This document shows, piece by piece, positions 1-7,672 of a DNA stretch of 8,085 bases (position 1 is the first letter of the stretch; every line of letters starts with the position of its first letter). The position numbers and the translations under genes were made by a program. Source of the DNA: Bacilli bacterium (GTDB lineage: Bacteria > Bacillota_I > Bacilli_A > Haloplasmatales > Haloplasmataceae). The stretch is taken from NCBI GenBank assembly GCA_012513195.1, contig JAAZCR010000089.1, positions 1-8,085 of the forward strand. Reading direction: 5' to 3'. The notes under the pieces were generated by a model. The model was not told where the DNA came from. It was given only the letters and a program-made list of their open reading frames with translations, and made no database searches.

Positions 1-1
1 G

Positions 2-778
2 GCTTATGACATTAACCATTTTATTTACATCCTTGGTTTTATTCTCACAGTCTTAGCAGCTAATGAAATCATCAATGTAAAAGAGATGGAAAAGCCTTTA
101 CCAATCGAAATCCATGTACTAACTTACTTGGGAATTATTTACTTGGCTTTTGCGGATAGTTTTGTTGAACTATTTCAAATGCCAGAAAAATATAACATTA
201 ACATCCTTCCCTTTATCCTTATAATAATTTTATTAATAATGATTTTAAGAAAGAATTATAAACTTAATGATGCCGCTTATTCATTTTTAACCATTACCTA
301 TTTAGGTCTTTCTTTTGGTTGTTTAGTTAACTTCTTCTTAAAACCTAATGGAATGTACGCCTTAATTTATATCATCATTATTCAAAATATTACTGATAGT
401 TTTGCGTTCTTTGTTGGTAGAGCTTTTGGTAAACATAAACTTTGTCCCGATATTAGTCCTAAGAAAACAGTTGAAGGCGCAATTGGTGGGTCGTTAGTTT
501 GTACGCTTTTAGTGCCCATCTATGCGATTCTTTTAAGTGATAAACTTAACTTTCCTTTTGGTAACTCCGTAATACTTATTATCTTATTTACCTTATTCTT
601 ATCAATTGTTGACCAATTTGGCGATTTAGTCGCAAGTGTCATTAAGCGTCATTTTAATGTGAAGGATTATAGTAATCTCTTCCCCGGTCATGGTGGCGTC
701 TTAGATCGACTTGATAGTATTTTATTTACTTCGTTAGTTTATACATGTTTATTAGATTTAATTAGTAAACTTATGTAG
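2..778 (+). CDS. cdsA: Phosphatidate cytidylyltransferase (CDP-diacylglycerol synthase), 5' end cut by window edge
   Basis: This integral membrane enzyme makes CDP-diacylglycerol from CTP and phosphatidic acid, the branch point of phospholipid synthesis. The frame is open to the left edge, so the true start lies outside. The first in-frame ATG (86) falls inside a hydrophobic helix region (AYDINHFIYILG... precedes it) and should not be taken as the start. 258 residues are visible, against roughly 260-280 for the family, so probably only a few tens of residues are missing. The visible chain has several hydrophobic helices, the SPKKTVEGAIGG segment (visible residues 152-163), DQFGD (204-208), and the CdsA signature KR...KD...PGHGGVLDRLD (215-238), whose acidic residues bind metal and CTP. 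The stop TAG overlaps the ribosome binding site of dxr (AGGAG, 777-781), giving a 9-nt gap. Upstream uppS is expected from synteny but cannot be seen. Confidence 0.95.
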   Translation, partial: AYDINHFIYILGFILTVLAANEIINVKEMEKPLPIEIHVLTYLGIIYLAFADSFVELFQMPEKYNINILPFILIIILLIMILRKNYKLNDAAYSFLTITYLGLSFGCLVNFFLKPNGMYALIYIIIIQNITDSFAFFVGRAFGKHKLCPDISPKKTVEGAIGGSLVCTLLVPIYAILLSDKLNFPFGNSVILIILFTLFLSIVDQFGDLVASVIKRHFNVKDYSNLFPGHGGVLDRLDSILFTSLVYTCLLDLISKLM

Positions 779-787
779 GAGTGTAGT

Positions 788-1957
788 ATGAAAAATATCA
801 TATTGTTAGGGGCAACTGGTTCAATCGGTACCCAAACAATTGAAGTTCTAAGAGATTTATCAAATCAATATCGTTTAGTCAGTTTTTCCTTTGGGAAAAA
901 TCTCAGTAAAGCGATAAGTATCATAAATGAATTTAAACCACGTTATGTTTGTTCCGAATTAAAGGAACATGCGGATATTCTTAAAAATATCTTTCCATAT
1001 TTACAAGTGGGATATGGTAGCGAAGGTTTACTTGAATGTGCAACTTTTGATGTAGGTGATCATTATCCAACTACCGTTGTTAATGCGCTAGTTGGTAGTT
1101 TAGGACTTAAACCCACTGTCGCTGCCATTCGCAAAGGATATACAATCGCGCTTGCCAATAAAGAAACCCTTGTCACTGCTGGTAAAATTGTCACGGAAGA
1201 GGTTAGGAAGCATCAAGTCACGTTAGTGCCCATCGATAGTGAACATAGTGCCATTTTTCAATGTCTCCATGGGGAAAACCATAAGAACATTAAACGTATT
1301 ATCTTAACGGCCAGTGGTGGTGCTTTTCGCGATAAAACCCGTGATCAATTGGAAGATGTAACTGTTGAAGAAGCATTAAGACATCCTAATTGGTCGATGG
1401 GAAGTAAAATTACCATCGATTCAGCGACGATGATGAATAAGGGTTTTGAAGTAATTGAAGCGCACTTTCTCTTTAATGTCGATTACGATAGTATCGCGAC
1501 AGTTCTCCATCGAGAAAGTATTATTCATTCTCTTGTGGAATTCCACGATACGGCTATCTTAGCACAGTTGGGTACACCTGATATGAAGGTGCCCATCGCT
1601 TATGCTTTAACCTATCCAGACCGAATTATGATTTCCAATGCGAAACCATTGGATTTAACAGAAGTAGGTACCTTGCATTTTGAAAAAGTTGATTTTACTA
1701 GATTCCCTTGTTTGAAATATGCTTATGATGCTGGTATAATTGGTCATAGTTTACCGACAGTACTAAATGCGGCGAATGAAGCTGCAGTAAAACTATTCCT
1801 AGAAGGTAAGATTAAGTTCCTAGATATCGAAAAGATTATCTATGAAAACTTAGAACAACACAAACTAATTAAAGATCCGGATTTAGAAACCATAATTCAA
1901 TTAGATAAAGAACTTAAAGAGCGCATTATAAGTAGCGCTGAAAGGAGAGCACTATGA
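788..1957 (+). CDS. dxr: 1-deoxy-D-xylulose-5-phosphate reductoisomerase
   Basis: This cytosolic enzyme converts DXP to 2-C-methyl-D-erythritol 4-phosphate with NADPH and a divalent metal. It is the first committed step of the MEP isoprenoid route, which supplies undecaprenyl carriers and quinones. The 389-residue length is normal. The N-terminal nucleotide-binding loop is GATGSIG (8-14), followed by ANKETLV (123-129), PIDSEH with predicted metal ligands D150 and E152, the substrate loop SGGAFRD (176-182), HPNWSMG (199-205), and [11 protein letters not shown], in which E221 is the third predicted metal ligand (E231 in E. coli numbering). HRESIIHS (241-248) is the flexible-loop segment. The ATG start has AGGAG at 777-781 with 6-nt spacing. 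The TGA stop overlaps the rseP ATG as ATGA, so the two genes are probably translationally coupled. Its presence implies this organism uses the MEP rather than only the mevalonate route. Confidence 0.97.
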   Translation: MKNIILLGATGSIGTQTIEVLRDLSNQYRLVSFSFGKNLSKAISIINEFKPRYVCSELKEHADILKNIFPYLQVGYGSEGLLECATFDVGDHYPTTVVNALVGSLGLKPTVAAIRKGYTIALANKETLVTAGKIVTEEVRKHQVTLVPIDSEHSAIFQCLHGENHKNIKRIILTASGGAFRDKTRDQLEDVTVEEALRHPNWSMGSKITIDSATMMNKGFEVIEAHFLFNVDYDSIATVLHRESIIHSLVEFHDTAILAQLGTPDMKVPIAYALTYPDRIMISNAKPLDLTEVGTLHFEKVDFTRFPCLKYAYDAGIIGHSLPTVLNAANEAAVKLFLEGKIKFLDIEKIIYENLEQHKLIKDPDLETIIQLDKELKERIISSAERRAL

Positions 1958-3564
1958 ATTTTTTAATTTACATCTTAGCATTTCTTTTCGTCTTAGGATT
2001 AGTTATAATAGTGCATGAGTTTGGACATTTCATTTTTGCACGACGAGCAGGTATTCTCTGTCATGAGTTCTCCATCGGCATGGGGCCAGCCCTCTTTAAA
2101 TTTAAGAAAGGGGAAACAGTTTATTGTATTCGTGCTATTCCCATCGGTGGCTTTGTATCGATGGCGGGTGAAGACCCTGATATCGCTAAGATTAAGCGTA
2201 ATCAACGCGTATATCTCAAAATTCAAAACAATTATGTGACGGATATCTATCTCTATCCCGATGTTAAGGAACGTTTAGTCCAAGCACGAGTTATTGATTT
2301 TGACTTGTACGGCAAAGAAGGAAATGATTTATATATTCATTATGAAAACATCGATGGGGAAACCCATTTTGTGAAAGTAAAAAGGAACGCATTATATCAT
2401 TTTACACCCAACAATTTCCAACAAATCGCGCCCTATGATCGTTGTTTCGAATCAAAGAAATGGTTCCCCCGTTTTCTTACCGTTGTTATGGGTGCTGGTT
2501 TTAACTTCCTCTTAGCATTAGTGGTGTTCATCGTCATTAACCTTGTGACAGGTGCTCCACGAACTGAACCAATCATTGGCTCTGTATCACCTAATAGTCC
2601 CGCCTATAGCATTGGTTTACAAGCTAAAGATAAGATTCTTTCTCTTCAATTAGAAGGAAAAGATCCCGTCGAAATCAAAAAATGGGATGACATTTCCTTC
2701 GTAATGCGGGAATTTACACAAGGTGATATAACGATAAAAGTGTTACGAGATGGGGAAGAACTCACCTTTACTGTAACACCAGAGATTTATGTGGCTACGC
2801 TCGGAATTACGAGTACCCGCGATCTTACGAATACCAGTATTGGTAGTGTAGCCACCAATTCTAATGCGGACAAAGAAGGTCTCCAAGCTGGTGATGAGAT
2901 TATAAAGATTGGTGGTACTCTCTTCGATGATAAGAACACCAAAGAAGTCGAAAAAGGTTATTTAGAAATCAGTAAAGCTAATAATACTTTACGCAATTGG
3001 TATGATTTAAACAACTTCCTACGTAAATTCTACTTAGGAGAAAAACTTGAAATTACTGTTTTAAGAAATGGTCAAGAAAAAACCTTTACCGTGCAAACGT
3101 TAAAAGCGATTGAATCAGCAAACGTCTCCCGCGCTATCGTGGGAATTAGCCAAGACACTAATAGAAATGTCTTTGTGGCAATTGGTAATGGTGTCAAAGA
3201 CACTTTGAGTGCGATTGGTAGTGTCTTTGAAACGTTATATCTCCTCATTGCCGATAGAAATATTGGTGTGAGTGATTTGTCTGGTCCAGTAGGTATCTTT
3301 GATATGACCAAAACCTATGCAGCTTCGGGATTCATCTCCTTATTAAGTTGGCTCGCTTTCATTAGTGCTAATATCGGATTCGTCAACTTATTACCATTAC
3401 CAGCTCTTGATGGAGGAAGAATTATTTTCCTCTTAATCGAAGCGATTGTTAGAAAACCCGTAGACCGTAAAGTTGAAGGTATTATTCATACCGTTGGATT
3501 CATCTTATTTATGTTATTATTTGTTTATGTCACATTTAACGATATCATAAGGATAAGAGGCTAG
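1954..3564 (+). CDS. rseP: Site-2 intramembrane zinc metalloprotease (RseP/RasP family, M50)
   Basis: This membrane metalloprotease cuts transmembrane segments of anti-sigma factors, signal peptides and division proteins after a first site-1 cleavage. The zinc motif HEFGH is at residues 21-25 in the first transmembrane helix. The third ligand is in [12 protein letters not shown] (D486), and GFNFLLA (182-188) marks the central helix. MAGEDPD (70-76) and an extended soluble insert to about residue 168 resemble Firmicutes RasP. Two PDZ-like modules lie between the second and third membrane helices, roughly 203-280 and 283-385; each has a GL-x-A-x-D core ([16 protein letters not shown]). SGPVGI (443-448) and two C-terminal helices complete the fold. 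At 536 residues it is over 100 longer than B. subtilis RasP (about 420), largely because of the second PDZ-like module. The start is set by AAAGGAG at 1941-1947 and overlaps the dxr stop by 4 nt. Confidence 0.95.
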   Translation: MNFLIYILAFLFVLGLVIIVHEFGHFIFARRAGILCHEFSIGMGPALFKFKKGETVYCIRAIPIGGFVSMAGEDPDIAKIKRNQRVYLKIQNNYVTDIYLYPDVKERLVQARVIDFDLYGKEGNDLYIHYENIDGETHFVKVKRNALYHFTPNNFQQIAPYDRCFESKKWFPRFLTVVMGAGFNFLLALVVFIVINLVTGAPRTEPIIGSVSPNSPAYSIGLQAKDKILSLQLEGKDPVEIKKWDDISFVMREFTQGDITIKVLRDGEELTFTVTPEIYVATLGITSTRDLTNTSIGSVATNSNADKEGLQAGDEIIKIGGTLFDDKNTKEVEKGYLEISKANNTLRNWYDLNNFLRKFYLGEKLEITVLRNGQEKTFTVQTLKAIESANVSRAIVGISQDTNRNVFVAIGNGVKDTLSAIGSVFETLYLLIADRNIGVSDLSGPVGIFDMTKTYAASGFISLLSWLAFISANIGFVNLLPLPALDGGRIIFLLIEAIVRKPVDRKVEGIIHTVGFILFMLLFVYVTFNDIIRIRG

Positions 3565-3569
3565 AGACT

Positions 3570-4820
3570 ATGAAACAAAGCATGACATTTATTCCAACAT
3601 TAAGAGAAGATCCTAAAGAAGCAGAAATCAGCTCTCATAAGTTTATGTTAAGAGCTGGTTATATTAAACAAGTTGCAGCTGGTGTGTACGCTTATTTACC
3701 ACTAGCACTTCGTTCATTAAAGAAAGTAGAAACAATTATTCGCGAAGAATTAGATAAGATTGGTTGTGCGGAACTACTCATGCCCGCCCTTCAACCAGCG
3801 GAACTTTGGCAAGAGTCAGGACGGTGGAATCAATACGGTGATACTTTAATGCGGATGAAGGACCGTCATGATCGCGATTTTGCCCTCGGTCCAACCCATG
3901 AAGAAGTAATTACATACTTAGTTAGAGATGTTTTAAATAGTTATAAAAAATTACCTGTATCTTTATATCAAATACAAACCAAATTCCGCGATGAGTTAAG
4001 ACCACGTTTTGGCTTAATGCGGGGTCGGGAATTTGTGATGAAGGATGCATACTCCTTCCATGATAGTTATGAATCACTTAATAAAACTTATAATGACTTC
4101 TATCAAGCCTATACAAACATCTTCACACGCTGCGGTTTACATTTCCGTGCGGTACAAGCTGACTCTGGTAATATCGGAGGTAGCGAGTCATGTGAATTTA
4201 TGGCGTTAACTGAAGTCGGTGAAGATACCATCGTTTACTCTGATAGTTCTGATTTTGCGGCTAATATTGAAGTATATAACCTACCTGAAGGAGCACCAAG
4301 TCCTGACGGAAAAGGTACGATTCGCCATGCAAAGGGTATCGAAGTAGGGCATATCTTTAAATTAGGCACGAAGTATTCGAGCGCTATGAAAGCCCAATTT
4401 AAAGATGAAAATAACAACCTTAAAGATATCATCATGGGTTGTTATGGTATTGGCGTTAGCCGAGTGCTTATGGCAGTTATCGAGCAAAATCATGATGATA
4501 ACGGAATTATCTGGCCAAAAGCCTTAGCACCATATGATGTGCATGTAATTATTATTGATACTAAAAATGAAAAGCAAGTACAAACTGCCAATTATTTAGA
4601 AGATTTACTCACTAAGAATAACTATGAAGTCTTAGTCGATGATCGTAATGAACGGCCAGGCGTAAAATTTGTTGAAAGTGATTTAATCGGTCTTCCAGTG
4701 CGCATCACTTTAGGAAGAAGTTTAGAACAAGGTTTAGTGGAAGTTAAGTTCCGTAATAGTCAAGACAAAGTGGAAATTAAATTAGAAGATTTATTAACTT
4801 ATCTAAAAAATAATTATTAA
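3570..4820 (+). CDS. proS: Prolyl-tRNA synthetase, short form lacking the INS editing domain
   Basis: This class II aminoacyl-tRNA synthetase charges tRNA-Pro in the cytosol. The bacterial-type core is clear: the N-terminal GVYAYLPLA (38-46), GPTHEE (107-112), motif 2 with [17 protein letters not shown] (139-155), motif 3 GCYGIGVSR (290-298), and an anticodon-binding domain from about 320 to the end with [11 protein letters not shown] (357-367). Firmicutes ProRS normally has about 560-570 residues because an editing domain (INS) of about 150-180 residues lies between motifs 2 and 3. Here [12 protein letters not shown] (223-234) runs within about 10 residues into [10 protein letters not shown] (241-250), which normally follows INS, so the editing domain is absent and the frame is uninterrupted. 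The gene starts 5 nt after rseP with AGAGG at 3556-3560. It is the last gene of the operon; a terminator follows directly. Confidence 0.96.
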   Translation: MKQSMTFIPTLREDPKEAEISSHKFMLRAGYIKQVAAGVYAYLPLALRSLKKVETIIREELDKIGCAELLMPALQPAELWQESGRWNQYGDTLMRMKDRHDRDFALGPTHEEVITYLVRDVLNSYKKLPVSLYQIQTKFRDELRPRFGLMRGREFVMKDAYSFHDSYESLNKTYNDFYQAYTNIFTRCGLHFRAVQADSGNIGGSESCEFMALTEVGEDTIVYSDSSDFAANIEVYNLPEGAPSPDGKGTIRHAKGIEVGHIFKLGTKYSSAMKAQFKDENNNLKDIIMGCYGIGVSRVLMAVIEQNHDDNGIIWPKALAPYDVHVIIIDTKNEKQVQTANYLEDLLTKNNYEVLVDDRNERPGVKFVESDLIGLPVRITLGRSLEQGLVEVKFRNSQDKVEIKLEDLLTYLKNNY

Positions 4821-4826
4821 TAATTG

Positions 4827-4856
4827 AAGAGGTTCTAGCGAACCTCTTTTATTTTT
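4827..4856 (+). terminator. Intrinsic terminator after proS
   Basis: A 9-bp perfect stem (4827-4835 with 4840-4848, core GAGGTTC/GAACCTC) closes a 4-nt TAGC loop and runs into a T-rich tail, TTTTATTTTT (4847-4856). It begins 7 nt after the proS stop and closes the cdsA-dxr-rseP-proS operon, which in many Firmicutes would continue into polC. Confidence 0.93.
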
Positions 4857-4914
4857 ACATCCTTTTGAATAATAATTATAGTTTAAAATAAAAAGAGATT
4901 ATGATAAAATATTG

Positions 4915-4920
4915 TATAAT
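4915..4920 (+). promoter_or_regulatory. Probable -10 box for the membrane-protein gene
   Basis: A full-consensus TATAAT lies 28 nt upstream of the preferred ATG, just after the proS terminator, and would give a leader of about 20 nt. No recognisable -35 hexamer lies 16-18 nt upstream (the region reads AAAAGAGAT), and the DNA is very AT-rich, so chance matches are likely. A promoter is nevertheless expected here because the preceding operon is terminated. Confidence 0.5.
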
Positions 4921-4935
4921 AATAACCTAGAAGTT

Positions 4936-4944
4936 GGATGTGAT
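4936..4944 (+). promoter_or_regulatory. Ribosome binding site that fixes the start of the membrane-protein gene
   Basis: GGATGTGAT differs at one base from the anti-16S complement GGAGGTGAT. Its GGATG core ends 8 nt before the ATG at 4949. The alternative in-frame TTG at 4934 has no Shine-Dalgarno sequence at the right distance, and using it would place this ribosome binding site inside the gene. The ATG is therefore preferred. Confidence 0.75.
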
Positions 4945-4948
4945 TTCA

Positions 4949-6175
4949 ATGAATAAGCTATTGATGAAAGTTGTCGGATTAATCATGCGCTTTTTTTCTT
5001 TTCAATTTGAAGGTTTTGATGTTTTAAATGCGACCGAAGTATTAAGACGAAAAAACATATTGGTAAACCGCATATTAACTATCGCGAATATTCTGATTAC
5101 TGTCTTTATTGTGATGTATTATGATTCAATTGGTTTATCAAAATCTCTATCATTATTAGTACCCACAGTATTAATAAACCTCTTAATTACGTATTTTGTA
5201 TCTAGCAAAAAAGATGATTATGAAAAACAACTCATGGGCATGTACGTAGCAGTATTATCAGTCAGTTATATCGCATTAAGGTTATTTGTCCTTTATCCCA
5301 TGCCCTTTACATATATTTTCATCTATATCGCGTTAATGATTATTGCCTTATTTCAAAATCGTCATGCGATTATTCTTGGGGATGCCCTTATTTTATCAGT
5401 GGCATCATATATCCACATTTCTGAAGTAAGTAAAGGTAGTCAATCCACACTAATTACGGATAATCATGATATTACTGTTTATTTCATGTTCTTAATTTTA
5501 TTTATATTCGTTATAACTTCTATGGTTTTCTTTAGTGAATATATGGACAAAGAACGGCGCAATGAACTTAAGAAACGGGAAGAACTTGAACAACACTTCA
5601 AAAATGTTTTGTGGGATGTTTTTGACACCATAGATGATTTCTCACAAGTTACTGAAGGAAAAGAATCTAACCGAGATTACATGATTGCGGTTATGGCGAA
5701 ACGCTTAGGTATGCTTTATGGTTTTGATGAACAAAAATCAGATGAACTTTTCAATTATGCGATTGTGATAGGAGTAAATTCTAATTTTGATTTCAATTAT
5801 AGTGAGGAGACTAAACAAGATATCTTAAGCGATTATAGTAAGATTCGTTATAAACTTGGCATTGGGAATATGTTATTAAGAAGAACACGGATTCGGATGA
5901 AGTGCGAAGCGATGGTTAGAAATCGTTTTGAGTCTTGGTCTCTTTCTAAAAATATTAAAGCTGAAGATAAAAGTATTGAAAGCCAAATTATTCTCTTATG
6001 TGAGTTATATGTGATGTTAAGAGATAGACAAAGTTATAAGAAAGCTTTACCGCATGTCAAAGCCATTAAAGAAATCGTTGATCACTTTATGAACTTCTTT
6101 GAAGAACATTTAATGAATGTCTTTATGGAAAATAATGTCGAGTTTGAAGTTATCTATGAAAAGATCAATAGTTAA
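4949..6175 (+). CDS. Multi-pass membrane protein with degenerate (catalytically incomplete) HD-GYP-like C-terminal domain
   Basis: No named gene is recognised. The 408-residue protein has about six hydrophobic helices (roughly 40-58, 66-84, 95-114, 117-136, 139-156, 175-197), a charged, possibly coiled-coil linker (198-218, EYMDKERRNELKKREELEQ) and a helical cytosolic domain (about 240-395). This domain lines up by eye with HD-GYP phosphodiesterases. AIVIGVNSN (271-279) occupies the place of A-L-L-H-D-I-G-K. RFESW (326-330) sits where HHERWDG is expected. LCELYVMLRDRQSYKKAL (350-367) matches the A-D-V-F-D-A-L-x-x-x-R-x-Y-R-K-A helix. The HD pair, the paired histidines and the GYP loop are all missing, so c-di-nucleotide hydrolysis is unlikely; a binding, regulatory or scaffolding role is inference. 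The gene stands alone, with its own probable promoter and no terminator before the metK promoter. An unrelated helical domain remains possible. Confidence 0.88.
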   Translation: MNKLLMKVVGLIMRFFSFQFEGFDVLNATEVLRRKNILVNRILTIANILITVFIVMYYDSIGLSKSLSLLVPTVLINLLITYFVSSKKDDYEKQLMGMYVAVLSVSYIALRLFVLYPMPFTYIFIYIALMIIALFQNRHAIILGDALILSVASYIHISEVSKGSQSTLITDNHDITVYFMFLILFIFVITSMVFFSEYMDKERRNELKKREELEQHFKNVLWDVFDTIDDFSQVTEGKESNRDYMIAVMAKRLGMLYGFDEQKSDELFNYAIVIGVNSNFDFNYSEETKQDILSDYSKIRYKLGIGNMLLRRTRIRMKCEAMVRNRFESWSLSKNIKAEDKSIESQIILLCELYVMLRDRQSYKKALPHVKAIKEIVDHFMNFFEEHLMNVFMENNVEFEVIYEKINS

Positions 6176-6178
6176 GAA

Positions 6179-6207
6179 TTGACAGAACATGTCGACTAAT
6201 ATATAAT
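6179..6207 (+). promoter_or_regulatory. Consensus sigma-A (sigma-70 type) promoter for metK
   Basis: A perfect TTGACA (6179-6184) and a perfect TATAAT (6202-6207) are separated by exactly 17 nt. Transcription should start near 6214, giving a leader of about 240 nt that contains the whole SAM riboswitch. The -35 box begins only 3 nt after the upstream stop codon. Such a full-consensus promoter fits a gene controlled mainly after initiation by riboswitch attenuation. Confidence 0.88.
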
Positions 6208-6222
6208 TATGTTGTTTATATC

Positions 6223-6247
6223 TTAATTATTAGTTAATAATAATTAA
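6223..6247 (+). repeat. AT-only inverted repeat in the metK leader
   Basis: TTAATTATTA (6223-6232) and its exact reverse complement TAATAATTAA (6238-6247) flank a 5-nt GTTAA spacer. It lies between the predicted transcription start and the riboswitch aptamer, so it could fold as a weak RNA hairpin or be a palindromic protein site. In DNA this AT-rich it may be chance. Confidence 0.45.
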
Positions 6248-6257
6248 ATATAATCAA

Positions 6258-6362
6258 TCCTTATTCCGAGCGATGGAGGTTGGAACCCTGTGAAGTCGCA
6301 GCAACCTTCACTTTAAGTGAAAGGTGCTTGTTCTAGGAAGCGTAATGCTTTAACAATAAGGA
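6258..6362 (+). promoter_or_regulatory. SAM-I (S-box) riboswitch aptamer
   Basis: This RNA binds S-adenosylmethionine and switches metK transcription off when SAM is plentiful. P1 pairs TCCTTATT (6258-6265) with AATAAGGA (6355-6362). P2a pairs GCGAT (6270-6274) with GTCGC (6295-6299) around the kink-turn GGA/TGA and the inner P2b stem. The conserved GCAACC (6301-6306) and AGGTGCT (6322-6328) flank the P3 hairpin, TTCACT/AGTGAA (6307-6312/6316-6321). GAAC (6283-6286) can form the expected pseudoknot with GTTC (6330-6333). P4 is AAGCG/TGCTT (6338-6342/6346-6350). Order, spacing and the downstream metK all agree with the S-box class; the identification rests on motif reading, not a covariance search. 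Confidence 0.94.
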
Positions 6363-6386
6363 GATTATTATTAATCCGCCTTATTG
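6354..6386 (+). promoter_or_regulatory. Antiterminator pairing of the SAM riboswitch
   Basis: CAATAAGG (6354-6361), the 3' strand of P1, is exactly complementary to CCTTATTG (6379-6386), which overlaps the terminator stem and loop. The terminator segment CCTTATT copies the 5' P1 strand (6259-6265), so the same 3' strand chooses between P1 (SAM bound, terminator free to form) and the antiterminator (SAM absent, read-through). Confidence 0.82.
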
Positions 6387-6397
6387 GCGCTTTTTTT
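6377..6397 (+). terminator. Riboswitch-controlled intrinsic terminator upstream of metK
   Basis: CGCC (6377-6380) pairs with GGCG (6386-6389) around a TTATT loop, followed after one C by seven T residues (6391-6397). The GC stem is short (4 bp), but its location directly after the SAM-I aptamer and its overlap with the antiterminator segment support a regulated terminator. Between it and the metK ribosome binding site (6398-6444) I see nothing further. Confidence 0.83.
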
Positions 6398-6444
6398 ATG
6401 TCTAGGTAGTGAATAAAGCAGGATGTTTTCTTAAGACTATTAGT

Positions 6445-6450
6445 AGGAGG
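6445..6450 (+). promoter_or_regulatory. metK ribosome binding site
   Basis: A perfect AGGAGG ends 6 nt before the ATG at 6457. It decides the start against an in-frame GTG at 6409 that would add 16 residues unlike the family ([15 protein letters not shown]) and has no Shine-Dalgarno sequence. Confidence 0.93.
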
Positions 6451-6456
6451 AAAAAC

Positions 6457-7656
6457 ATGACGAAAGAACGTAAATTATTTACCTCAGAATCAGTGACCGA
6501 AGGTCATCCAGATAAAATATGTGATCAAATTGCGGATGCCATCTTAGATGCGATTTTAACCGATGACCCCGATGCTCGGGTTGCTTGTGAAGTAGCGGTA
6601 ACGACTGGTTTAGTATTAGTAATGGGCGAAATAACTACTTCAACTTATGTTGATATTCAAAAAATTGTTCGAGAAACAGTGCGCGAAATCGGTTACGATC
6701 GCGCTAAATATGGTTTTGACTGTGACACATGTGCAGTTTTAGTAGCGATTGACGAACAATCACCCTATATTGCCCAAGGGGTAGATGTTCCTTTAGAATT
6801 ACGGGAACACCAAGCTGATTTCCAAAATGGAGAAGCATTAGGTGCAGGGGATCAAGGCTTAATGTTTGGCTTTGCGACGGATGAAACAGAAGAATATATG
6901 CCACTTCCTATCGTTTTAGCCCATCGATTAACCCGACGCCTTGCATATGTAAGAAAAAATGGCATTTTACCATATTTAAGACCGGATGGTAAAAGCCAAG
7001 TTACGATTGAATATGACGATGAAGGTAATCCCTTCCGAGTTGATGCGATAGTGGTATCAACTCAACATGCACCCGATGTTACCTATGAACAATTAAAACA
7101 AGATGTCATGGAACATGTGATAAAAGCAGTTATCCCACAAGAGTTACTTGATGAGAAGACACGTTTCCTCATTAATCCAACGGGTAAGTTTATCATCGGT
7201 GGCCCCCAAGGCGACTCAGGATTAACAGGCCGTAAAATCATGGTTGATACTTATGGTGGTTACGCTCGCCATGGAGGGGGAGCGTTTAGCGGTAAAGACC
7301 CAACCAAAGTTGACCGTAGTGCTGCCTATATGGCACGCTATATCGCTAAGAATGTAGTAGCCAGTGGTCTTGCGAAAAAATGTGAAGTACAACTTGCTTA
7401 TGCGATTGGTGTAAGCCAACCAGTAAGTATTAGTGTTGATACTTTCGGAACAGGTAAATTATCTGATAATAAAATCGTCGAAATCATTCGTAAACATTTT
7501 GATTTACGCCCAGGTGCCATCATCAAGAATTTAGATTTACGTCGCCCAATCTATAAACAAACCGCTGCTTATGGTCATTTTGGTCGTAATGATTTAGATT
7601 TACCATGGGAACGTTTAGATAAAGTAGAAATCTTAAAACAATATTTAAGTGAATAA
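6457..7656 (+). CDS. metK: S-adenosylmethionine synthetase (methionine adenosyltransferase)
   Basis: This cytosolic enzyme makes S-adenosylmethionine from methionine and ATP, releasing phosphate and pyrophosphate; it is normally a tetramer. The 399-residue chain is of usual length. It starts with the conserved [17 protein letters not shown] (8-24), in which H17 is the expected catalytic histidine. It carries signature 1, GAGDQG (129-134), and signature 2, [17 protein letters not shown] (273-289), with the substrate and metal contacts DSG (253-255) and K280/D281. All three domains of the family are present and nothing is missing. The gene is expressed from a consensus promoter through a SAM-I riboswitch, so its own product represses it. 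It converges on the RNase J gene and shares a hairpin terminator with it. Confidence 0.98.
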   Translation: MTKERKLFTSESVTEGHPDKICDQIADAILDAILTDDPDARVACEVAVTTGLVLVMGEITTSTYVDIQKIVRETVREIGYDRAKYGFDCDTCAVLVAIDEQSPYIAQGVDVPLELREHQADFQNGEALGAGDQGLMFGFATDETEEYMPLPIVLAHRLTRRLAYVRKNGILPYLRPDGKSQVTIEYDDEGNPFRVDAIVVSTQHAPDVTYEQLKQDVMEHVIKAVIPQELLDEKTRFLINPTGKFIIGGPQGDSGLTGRKIMVDTYGGYARHGGGAFSGKDPTKVDRSAAYMARYIAKNVVASGLAKKCEVQLAYAIGVSQPVSISVDTFGTGKLSDNKIVEIIRKHFDLRPGAIIKNLDLRRPIYKQTAAYGHFGRNDLDLPWERLDKVEILKQYLSE

Positions 7657-7672
7657 TGAAAATAAAAAACAA

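Noticed and set aside
86..88. ATG at 86 as the start of cdsA
   Set aside because: The frame is open to the left edge and the upstream residues are hydrophobic and fit the N-terminal helix of CdsA; there is also no ribosome binding site before 86.
1999..2239. Two overlapping open frames (plus and minus) inside the start of rseP
   Set aside because: Both are shadows of the rseP frame, which carries the HEFGH and MAGEDP motifs there.
3072..3311. Minus-strand open frame inside rseP
   Set aside because: It is antisense to the PDZ and SGPVGI coding region, with no start signals or recognisable protein.
4235..4435. Minus-strand open frame across the site where ProRS lacks its INS domain
   Set aside because: It is antisense to intact proS coding sequence; it is not an inserted gene and does not explain the missing editing domain.
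6249..6254. Second TATAAT directly before the riboswitch
   Set aside because: No -35 box lies at a suitable distance, and a start just downstream would fall inside P1 of the aptamer. The promoter at 6179-6207 is far better.
6409..6456. In-frame GTG at 6409 as an upstream start for metK
   Set aside because: The 16 added residues do not resemble the family N-terminus, no ribosome binding site precedes the GTG, and a perfect AGGAGG precedes the ATG at 6457.
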